DNA of 64,000 nt, from contig JAGOJU010000005.1 of NCBI GenBank assembly GCA_017994935.1, positions 1 to 64,000 of the forward strand, written 5' to 3'. Of this stretch, positions 16,198 to 23,143 are shown piece after piece. Within the stretch, counting starts at the first letter, position 1; the number at the start of each line of letters is the position of its first letter. The notes beneath the pieces are model-generated. The model was given only the letters and a program-made list of their open reading frames with translations. It did no database searches and was not told where the DNA came from. Source of the stretch: Opitutaceae bacterium. GTDB taxonomy: Bacteria; Verrucomicrobiota; Verrucomicrobiia; Opitutales; Opitutaceae. Position numbers and translations under genes: made by a program.

Positions 16198-16322
16198 ATT
16201 CTATTCAACGCCTCGCCATGCCTATCGGGCTGTGTGGGACGATCGCCCTTTCCTTTCAGCAATCTTGCCCCTGACGCTTCATTCACTCGCGATGGGTCCG
16301 ATGGCCCGAAGCTTGTTTGAGA

Positions 16323-16373
16323 GTAGCGAAGGCTTCCAACCTGCTCCGGATGCAGGCTGGAAGCCTGCGCTAC
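16323..16373. repeat. REP family 1 palindrome, copy 2
   Basis: GTAGCGAAGGCTTCCAACC with inverted partner ending GGAAGCCTGCGCTAC. It lies in the leader of receptor 1, which could read through it in frame (SSEGFQPAPDAGWKPALR). Confidence 0.85.
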
Positions 16374-16396
16374 GGCTGCGTTCGCGCTGCCGGCCG

Positions 16397-19300
16397 ATGC
16401 GCCGGGGAGCTTTACTCCTGAAGTCCATGCTCCGTTTCTGCGCTGTGGCGGCCGTATGGCTGGCGGTCCAAGCGGTGCTGGCGGCGGAGCCGGTGAGGAA
16501 GGAGTTCGATTTGCCGGCGGACGTGGCGGCGCAATCGCTCAAGCAGTTCGCGCGGCAGTCTGGCGTGCAGGTTCTCATCAGCGGGGACCTGGGGCGTGAA
16601 ACCCGCACCCGGTCGGTCAAGGGTCTGTTCACGCCGCGCGAGGCGCTCGACCGCATGCTGGCCGAGACCGGCCTGACCGTGAAGGAGGATGCGAAGAGCA
16701 GTGTTATGGCCGTTCTGCCGGCTGAACGAATCGTCCAACGCCTCCAAGTCCCCCAAAAAAAAGACTCCCTTCCGGACAACCCTGAGACCCTGAATCCGAA
16801 CCGGAACCGGTTGCTCACTCTTCTCGCCGCCATCTTCACGGAGGCTTCCGCACGCGGACGGGCGGACACTCCCGATGCCGCCACGCCAAGAGATGGCGAG
16901 ACGATCGAGCTCAGTCCCTTCGTCGTCAGCAGCGAGAAGGACGTGGGTTACCTGGCGGCCAACACGATTTCGGGCAGTCGGTTGAATACGAAGCTTTACG
17001 ACACCTCGGCCTCGATCTCGGAGATGACCAAGGAGTTTCTGGAGGACATCGGTGCGAACGACACCATGGCGGCCGTTGACTACGCTCTGGGCTTCCAGGC
17101 GGACCATCCTGGGGCGAACGACAACCTCTCCCAATTCCAGGGCCAGACGGTCGTGGCGCGCGGCGTGGGTCGCAACGGCACGGTCTCCCGGGATTTCTTC
17201 CCGTGGAACCTGAGCTCCGACACGTTCAGCACGGAGCGTCTCAGCCTGAGCCGCGGGCCGAACTCCATCCTTTATGGCGTGGGCAACGCCGGTGGCATCA
17301 TCAACACCATGTCCAAGCGGGCGAATTTCATAACGAAATCCCAGCTCAATGTGAAGACGGACGAGAACGGCAGCCAACGTTACCATCTGGACCATAACCA
17401 GCGTGTGAGCGATTCGCTCGCCGTGCGCGTCAATCTGCTACTCGACAAACAGAAGACCTGGCGCGAACTGGAATACATCAACAGCAAGCGCCTACATGTG
17501 GCCGGAACCTGGCGGCTCTTTTCCCGCACCGAGGTGCGCGTCGACTTCGAGCGGGGCGTGCAGGATCGCCTGATCGGCCTGCGCTTTTCCGGACGCGACC
17601 AGTTCACGCAATGGATCGACGCCGGTTCTCTCGCCTATAGTCGTCTCGTCGACGGCAACATCTATCCGGCAGGAACGGCCAGCTACGGCGCCAATCCCGT
17701 CCTGTCCTATGATGGTGATGCCAACCAGTGGTTCAACTACCAGCGCTTTGCCCAGACCCGGGGTGAGGACGGTTCGACCGGCAATGGGAAGAAACTCAGG
17801 GATGAGACCTATCTGCCTTTCACCGCGATACTGAGCGGGCCTGGGGCCACCACCGACAATTCCTACTGGACCGGCTCGGTGTTTCTCCAGCAGCAGCTGG
17901 CAAAGAATCTCTTCATCGAGTTCGCGGTGAACAAACAAAGCGGCAGGCGCACCATCCTGCGCCCCGTCGATCACAGCCAGGTCGGCATCAAGATGGATCC
18001 GAACCGAACCCTGCCCAATGGCGCAGACAATCCGCATTTCGGAGAGATGTATATCGAGGGCCATGCCTTCAGGAACGAGACGCGCGGCGGATCGTTGGGC
18101 GAGCGAGTCGCCCTGACTTACGAGTGGGATTCGCGACACACCTGGCTGGGCAGCCACCGCCTGCTGGCCCTCGTCACCCGTGAGGACAGCGATAACCTGG
18201 GCGAGCAGTTCAACGAAGTGAACTTGACGCCGCTGCGTTCCACCGTTCCCGCGCTCTCGAACGCGCAGAACCGGATTCTCCGCCGCACCTACCTGGATTT
18301 CGCCGGCGGCAATCGTTCGTATGACCAGGAGCCCTTCCACGCGACCCAGCCACCTGTCGCGTTTGCGGACGCGGCCAATGATATCGCCGGCATGATTACC
18401 CCCGGTTTTTTCCGGAGCAACTTCAACCCGACCGCCGCCCGGAATGACTCGGCCATGATCTCCGGTCAGAGCAGGTTTTGGAACGACCGGGTGTTTGTCA
18501 CCTATGGCTTCCGCCGGGACAAGGCCACGCGCCAGAGCTCCACCGCTGTTCGTGACGCGACGACGCAGGAAGTCATTGGGGCCGAGATGAACCCCGCGAC
18601 CGGCTACAGCGGCAATACCCGCACCCAGGGCGTGGTCTTGCATGCCACTCGCTGGCTGTCGGTCTACGGCAACCGCTCGGATAATTTCACGCCCCAGTCC
18701 GGACTCGACGTCAACGGCAACTATATCGGCAACGTGCGAGGAGACGGCAAGGACTACGGCCTCAAGTTCCGGTTGGGCGAAAACAAGGTCTACGCCCGCG
18801 TCGGCTACTATCAGACGTCGGTCCTCGACCAGATTGGACGCGAGTTCGACGTGCTGGTCCAGATCCAGCAGATCTGGACGGCTCTTGAAGGGGCATCCGG
18901 AGCGCATGTGACCAAGTTTTTCGGCAGCCCGCTTCTCAACACGGACACCCAGGCCTTCGATGTCGATGGCTACGAATTCGAGGTGGTCGCCAACCCGGTC
19001 AAAGGGCTGGCGGTCACACTGAACTACGCCACGCTCAACGGCAAGGCTTCCAACCTTTACCCAATCACCCGGGCGCACATCGCCGAGCATCGCGCGTTGT
19101 GGGCGGCGAATGGCGGCGTGCCGACGGCGGGTGACACCGTGGCTGGCGCCCTGGCGCAAATCGATTCGCTGATAGGCCAGGTGGCTCTGCAGGAAGGCCG
19201 CGAGGGCACGGGCAACTACGCGGATACCTTCAACGCTTTCGGCCGCTACCAGTTCCAATCGGATGTGCTCAAGCGTTGGAGCCTCGGCGCCGGCACGCGT

Positions 19301-19564
19301 TACCGGGCCGGACGCGTGCTCGGTTACAACCCGGCCCTCGAGCCCGTGCGCGCCCCGAAGCTCTTCCAGGTCGATGCCAGTCTCGCCTACCAGCGACTCA
19401 TCTGGAACAAGCGCGTGAACATGCGCCTGCAGGTGAACATCCAGAATGTCCTCGACAACCAGGATCTCGTCTGGGCCCGGACCGATCCGGTCACCTTCAT
19501 GAAGGACGATTACACGCTTTACACTCCGCGGCGGATCTCGCTGACCGGCAGTTTTAGCTTTTAG
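16397..19564 (+). CDS. TonB-dependent receptor with fused STN signalling domain (receptor 1)
   Basis: 1055 residues from ATG 16397; a more upstream start at 16232 would only add the translated REP. MRRGALLLKSMLRFCAVAAV continues as a signal peptide to AAEP. The STN domain follows (KEFDLPADVAAQSLKQFARQ to MLAETGLTVKED) and then, at an A8 tract, a linker. LNPNRNRLLTLLAAIFTEAS looks like a second, now internal, signal peptide. The TonB box ETIELSPFVVS, plug (SRGPNSILYGVGNAGGIINT) and a 22-strand-type barrel ending in RRISLTGSFSF follow. It imports an oligosaccharide or other large ligand across the outer membrane and can signal to FecR. No SusD-like partner is present nearby. Confidence 0.92.
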   Translation: MRRGALLLKSMLRFCAVAAVWLAVQAVLAAEPVRKEFDLPADVAAQSLKQFARQSGVQVLISGDLGRETRTRSVKGLFTPREALDRMLAETGLTVKEDAKSSVMAVLPAERIVQRLQVPQKKDSLPDNPETLNPNRNRLLTLLAAIFTEASARGRADTPDAATPRDGETIELSPFVVSSEKDVGYLAANTISGSRLNTKLYDTSASISEMTKEFLEDIGANDTMAAVDYALGFQADHPGANDNLSQFQGQTVVARGVGRNGTVSRDFFPWNLSSDTFSTERLSLSRGPNSILYGVGNAGGIINTMSKRANFITKSQLNVKTDENGSQRYHLDHNQRVSDSLAVRVNLLLDKQKTWRELEYINSKRLHVAGTWRLFSRTEVRVDFERGVQDRLIGLRFSGRDQFTQWIDAGSLAYSRLVDGNIYPAGTASYGANPVLSYDGDANQWFNYQRFAQTRGEDGSTGNGKKLRDETYLPFTAILSGPGATTDNSYWTGSVFLQQQLAKNLFIEFAVNKQSGRRTILRPVDHSQVGIKMDPNRTLPNGADNPHFGEMYIEGHAFRNETRGGSLGERVALTYEWDSRHTWLGSHRLLALVTREDSDNLGEQFNEVNLTPLRSTVPALSNAQNRILRRTYLDFAGGNRSYDQEPFHATQPPVAFADAANDIAGMITPGFFRSNFNPTAARNDSAMISGQSRFWNDRVFVTYGFRRDKATRQSSTAVRDATTQEVIGAEMNPATGYSGNTRTQGVVLHATRWLSVYGNRSDNFTPQSGLDVNGNYIGNVRGDGKDYGLKFRLGENKVYARVGYYQTSVLDQIGREFDVLVQIQQIWTALEGASGAHVTKFFGSPLLNTDTQAFDVDGYEFEVVANPVKGLAVTLNYATLNGKASNLYPITRAHIAEHRALWAANGGVPTAGDTVAGALAQIDSLIGQVALQEGREGTGNYADTFNAFGRYQFQSDVLKRWSLGAGTRYRAGRVLGYNPALEPVRAPKLFQVDASLAYQRLIWNKRVNMRLQVNIQNVLDNQDLVWARTDPVTFMKDDYTLYTPRRISLTGSFSF
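16755..16762 (+). other. A8 tract at the STN/barrel junction, in frame
   Basis: Reads CAA AAA AAA GAC, so the STN domain stays fused to the barrel. It is the counterpart of the tract at 20069-20076 in receptor 2, where the frame is broken. Confidence 0.7.
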
Positions 19565-19598
19565 CCGCGAGCGATTTTTCCGATCGCTGAAATTTTCC

Positions 19599-19625
19599 TT
19601 ATAGGTTTTTGGTCGGGCGAGCGTC
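19599..19625 (+). promoter_or_regulatory. ECF-type promoter candidate 5 (TTATA-GGTTTT-N12-CGTC), receptor 2
   Basis: TTATA 19599-19603, GGTTTT, CGTC 19622-19625; only one change from site 4 in the -35-like box. It lies between the receptor 1 stop and the STN reading frame of receptor 2. Confidence 0.65.
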
Positions 19626-19631
19626 GCTACA

Positions 19632-20105
19632 TTGACGCCTCATTGTGCCCATCGGGCTGCGTGGGGCGGTCGTTCACTGCATTCCCAGACCTTGTCACTG
19701 ACACTCCATTCCTTACTGAAGGCCCTGTGCCACCTGTGCGCCGTGATGGCCGTGTGGCTGGCGGTCCAGGCGACGCCAGCGGCGGAGCCGGTGAAGAAGG
19801 AGTTCGATTTGCCGGCGGACGTGGCGGCAAGATCGCTCAAGCAGTTCGCGCGGCAGTCCGGCGTACAGGTTCTGATTAGCGCGGACTTGGGGAGGGAAAC
19901 CCGCACCCGGTCCGTCAAGGGCCTGTTCACGCCGCGCGAGGCACTCGACCGCATGCTGGCCGAGACCGGCCTGACCGTGAGGGAGGACGCGAAGAATGGA
20001 ACCATGGCCGTCCTGCTGTCTCCACGCCCGAACGAATCGGACGAAACACCCGCCGCCCCCACTTCCCGAAAAAAAACCTCAGCCCAAGCAACCTGGAAAA
20101 CATGA
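19632..20105 (+). CDS. Stand-alone STN domain, split from receptor 2
   Basis: About 157 residues if the TTG at 19632 is used; no good ATG precedes the signal-like LKALCHLCAVMAVWLAVQAT, so the start is uncertain. The STN domain (KEFDLPADVAARSLKQFARQ to MLAETGLTVRED) is almost identical to that of receptor 1. After an A8 tract the frame runs TSAQATWKT to a TGA that overlaps the receptor 2 ATG (ATGA). One extra A in the tract would give KKNLSPSNLENMNPNR, which aligns residue for residue with KKDSLPDNPETLNPNR of the fused paralogue. It is therefore best read as the N-terminal part of a receptor gene separated by one missing base. Confidence 0.75.
   Translation: MTPHCAHRAAWGGRSLHSQTLSLTLHSLLKALCHLCAVMAVWLAVQATPAAEPVKKEFDLPADVAARSLKQFARQSGVQVLISADLGRETRTRSVKGLFTPREALDRMLAETGLTVREDAKNGTMAVLLSPRPNESDETPAAPTSRKKTSAQATWKT
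20069..20076 (+). other. A8 tract where the STN and barrel frames part
   Basis: Reads CGA AAA AAA ACC and leads to a stop at 20103-20105. An A9 version would fuse STN and barrel without any stop. A8/A9 runs are prone to polymerase slippage and to sequencing indels. Confidence 0.7.
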
Positions 20106-22876
20106 ATCCGAACCGAAGCCGACTGATCTCCCTCCTTGCTGCCATACTCGCGGCAGCCTCCGCGCATGGCCAGGCAGGCAATCCCGATGACGCCAAGCCA
20201 AAAAGCGACGAGGCGATCGCGCTCAGTCCCTTCGTTGTCAACAGCGACAAGGATCTCGGCTATCTCGCCGCCGACACCCTTTCGGGTAGCCGGTTGAATA
20301 CGAAACTTTACGATACCTCTGCCTCGATCTCGGAGATGACCAAGGAATTTCTCGACGACATCGGGGCGAACGACGTCATGGACGCCGTGCAATACGCCTT
20401 GGGCTTCGATGATGACCAGCCCGGTGCCAACGACAACCTTTCCCAATTCAGCGGCCAGCGTGTTGTCGCCCGCGGGGTCGGCCGTGACGGCACGGTCACC
20501 CGGGATTTCTTTCCGTGGTCGCTGAGCTCCGACAAGTTCAGCGCGGAACGGCTCAGCCTGAGCCGTGGTCCGAATTCCATCCTTTATGGCATGGGTAACG
20601 CCGGAGGCATCATCAACGCGATGTCCAAGCGGGCGAATTTCAAGACGAGAACCCAGCTCAATCTGAAAACCGATAAGGAGGGCAGCTGGCGGGCACACAT
20701 CGACCATAACCAGCGTATCACGGACACACTCGCGCTGCGCATCAATGTTCTGGACGAGGACAGGAAGACCTGGCGTGAGCTCGAGTCCACCGAGAGCAAG
20801 CGCATCCACCTGGCGGGAACCTGGCGGCCCACATCCCGTACCGAAGTGCGCGCCGACTTCGAGCGAGGCGTGCAGGACCGTCTGATCGGCCTGCGTTTCT
20901 CAGGGCGCGACATGTTCATGCAATGGATCAATGCCGGCTCGCCGGCCTATGACCGTCTGGTCAATGCCAACACCTACCCGGCGGGCACGCAGAGCTGGGG
21001 CGCCACTCCCCATCTCACATACGACGGAGATTCCAACCAGTGGTTCAACTACCAGCGTTTCGCACAAACCCGGGGCGTCGGCAATGTGGTCGCGAACGGC
21101 GACAAGTTCGTGAATGAAGACTACGTGCCTTTCACGGCCCTGTTGGGCGGCCCGGCGGCCACCACCGACAATTCGTATTGGACCGGCACCGTCATCCTCG
21201 AACAGCAGCTGCTGAAGAACCTCTATATCGAGGTCGCTGTAAACAAGCAGCACGACCAGCGCGAAATACGCCGCAGCATGGTGCACAGTGCGATCGGCAT
21301 CAAGATGGACCCGAACAAGACCCTGCCAGGCGGCATCGTCAACCCGCACTATGGCGAGATGTTTATCGAAGGACAGGCGGTGAGGAACACGGTCGATAGC
21401 GATAACCTGAATAAGCGTGTCGCGCTCACCTATGAATGGGATTCCAAGAGCAAATGGTTTGGCCGCCACCGCTGGTTGGCGCTCGCGAGCGAAGAAGAAA
21501 ACGACCGTCTGTCCAAACAGTGGAACGAAGCCAATCTCACACCGTTAAACGCGTCCGTGCCCGCCTACTCCAACGCGCAGAACACGATCTTCCGCCGCAC
21601 CTACCTGAACTTCAGCGGTGGCAATCGTTATTACAACCAAGACCCGTTTGGCAGCCAGCAGTCTGCGGCGAATTTCATCGACACGACCAACGCTCTCTCC
21701 GGCAAGATCACGCCTGGCTTCTATCAGAGCAACCTCAACCCCACTAACGAAGTCAACGAGTCCGCGATGATCGCAGGCCAGAGCCAGTTCTGGAACGACC
21801 GCCTTATCGTCACCTATGGCTTCCGCAAGGACAAGGCCGAACGCCGGGCTTCCTCGCCGGTGCGCAATGAGGTGACGCAGGAGATCGTTGATTCCACATG
21901 GGAGGAAGCAACGAACTACAAGGGCGACACACGCACCCTCGGTGCAGTGTTCCACGTCATGAGCTGGCTATCGGTTTACGGCAACCGCTCGGACAACTTC
22001 ACTCCGCAGAGCGGGATCGACATCAACGGCGACAACATCGGCAACGTGCGCGGCGCAGGCCAAGACTTCGGACTCAAGTTCCGCCTGGGCGACCGCAAGG
22101 TCAACGGCCGGATCGGCTATTACAAGACCGGGGTTCTCGACCAAACGGGCCGCCAGTTCGATACGCTGATCGCCATTAAGGACATCTGGACAGCGATTGA
22201 GGGCGCCACCGGCCCGCATGTCGTCAAGTTCCAGGGCGCACCGGCCCTCAATACCGACATCCAGGACTTCGATGTGGATGGCTACGAATTCGAAGTGGTG
22301 GCCAATCCCGTCAAGGGCTTGGCGCTCACCCTAAACTACGCCACGCTCAAGGGCGTGGCGACCAATCTGTTCCCGGTCACCCGAGCGCACATTGCGGCAA
22401 ACCGCGCGGTGTGGGAGGCAAATAGAGACCTGGCGGTTCCCGGCGGCACCGTGGCCGACAACTTGGCCGAGATCGATTCCCGCATGGCGCAGGTCGACCT
22501 GCAGGACGGCCGCCAGGGTACGGGCAGCTATGCCAAGACCCTCAAGGCTTTTGGCCGCTATCAGTTCCAGTCCACGGCGCTCAAGGGGTGGAGCGTCGGT
22601 GCTGGCGCGCGCTACAAGGCCGACCGCATCCTCGGCTACAAGTCCACACTCGAACCGGTCTATAGTCCGAAGCTGTTCCTGGCTGATGCCAGCCTGGGCT
22701 ATCGCCGTTCCATCTGGCGCAAGCGCGTCGATATGAACCTCCAGCTGAATATCCAGAACCTCCTCGATAACCGGGATCTTATCTGGAACGGCATCCGCCC
22801 CGCCACCGGTGAGAAGATCGACTACACGTTGTTTACACCACGAGAGATCTCGCTGACCGGCAGTTTCAGCTTCTGA
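20102..22876 (+). CDS. TonB-dependent receptor barrel (receptor 2)
   Basis: 924 residues from ATG 20102. MNPNRSRLISLLAAILAAAS followed by AHGQA is a good signal peptide, so the protein could be exported without the STN part. The TonB box AIALSPFVVNS, the plug (GANDNLSQFSGQRVVARGVG, SRGPNSILYGMGNAGGIINA) and the barrel up to the last strand REISLTGSFSF follow. It is a close paralogue of receptor 1 along its whole length, including the conserved VFHVMSWLSVYGNRSDNFTP-type region. Without STN it can transport but not signal to FecR. Translation is coupled to the STN frame by ATGA, and an intrinsic terminator follows the gene. Confidence 0.92.
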   Translation: MNPNRSRLISLLAAILAAASAHGQAGNPDDAKPKSDEAIALSPFVVNSDKDLGYLAADTLSGSRLNTKLYDTSASISEMTKEFLDDIGANDVMDAVQYALGFDDDQPGANDNLSQFSGQRVVARGVGRDGTVTRDFFPWSLSSDKFSAERLSLSRGPNSILYGMGNAGGIINAMSKRANFKTRTQLNLKTDKEGSWRAHIDHNQRITDTLALRINVLDEDRKTWRELESTESKRIHLAGTWRPTSRTEVRADFERGVQDRLIGLRFSGRDMFMQWINAGSPAYDRLVNANTYPAGTQSWGATPHLTYDGDSNQWFNYQRFAQTRGVGNVVANGDKFVNEDYVPFTALLGGPAATTDNSYWTGTVILEQQLLKNLYIEVAVNKQHDQREIRRSMVHSAIGIKMDPNKTLPGGIVNPHYGEMFIEGQAVRNTVDSDNLNKRVALTYEWDSKSKWFGRHRWLALASEEENDRLSKQWNEANLTPLNASVPAYSNAQNTIFRRTYLNFSGGNRYYNQDPFGSQQSAANFIDTTNALSGKITPGFYQSNLNPTNEVNESAMIAGQSQFWNDRLIVTYGFRKDKAERRASSPVRNEVTQEIVDSTWEEATNYKGDTRTLGAVFHVMSWLSVYGNRSDNFTPQSGIDINGDNIGNVRGAGQDFGLKFRLGDRKVNGRIGYYKTGVLDQTGRQFDTLIAIKDIWTAIEGATGPHVVKFQGAPALNTDIQDFDVDGYEFEVVANPVKGLALTLNYATLKGVATNLFPVTRAHIAANRAVWEANRDLAVPGGTVADNLAEIDSRMAQVDLQDGRQGTGSYAKTLKAFGRYQFQSTALKGWSVGAGARYKADRILGYKSTLEPVYSPKLFLADASLGYRRSIWRKRVDMNLQLNIQNLLDNRDLIWNGIRPATGEKIDYTLFTPREISLTGSFSF

Positions 22877-22879
22877 GAC

Positions 22880-22904
22880 GGGGAGCCTCGTGCTCCCCCT
22901 TTTC
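22880..22904 (+). terminator. Intrinsic terminator after receptor 2
   Basis: GGGGAGC (22880-22886), loop CTCGT, GCTCCCC (22892-22898), then CTTTTCC. A seven-pair stem with a short T run, four bases behind the stop. Confidence 0.7.
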
Positions 22905-22946
22905 CTTGCACTTCCGGCACACGGCCAGCCGCGCCGTTCCATACTC

Positions 22947-23004
22947 GTAGCGCCGGCTTCCAGCCTGCCTTCTGATCCAACTGCAGGCTGGAAGCCGGCG
23001 CTAC
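22947..23004. repeat. REP family 1 palindrome, copy 3
   Basis: GTAGCGCCGGCTTCCAGCC and its complement ending GGAAGCCGGCGCTAC around a longer TTCTGATCCAAC centre. It lies in the 267-bp gap 22877-23143, which holds no gene. Confidence 0.85.
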
Positions 23005-23143
23005 TTTCCAATCATGCCGAAGCAAAGCTTCGGGTTATCGGCCTCACAAGAATGAACCCTGGCACATGAGTCATATCATGAACACCGCGCCTGCGCGGTT
23101 CGCCGCGTGCTGACGCCAACGCAGCATCCAACCCCTCGTCCCG

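Noticed and set aside
16232..16396. Upstream extension of receptor 1 starting at 16232
   Set aside because: The added 55 residues are mostly the translated REP palindrome and would place the signal peptide far from the N-terminus.
17492..19258. 588-codon minus-strand frame opposite receptor 1
   Set aside because: Antisense to a TonB receptor with full-length family motifs; no recognisable domain of its own.
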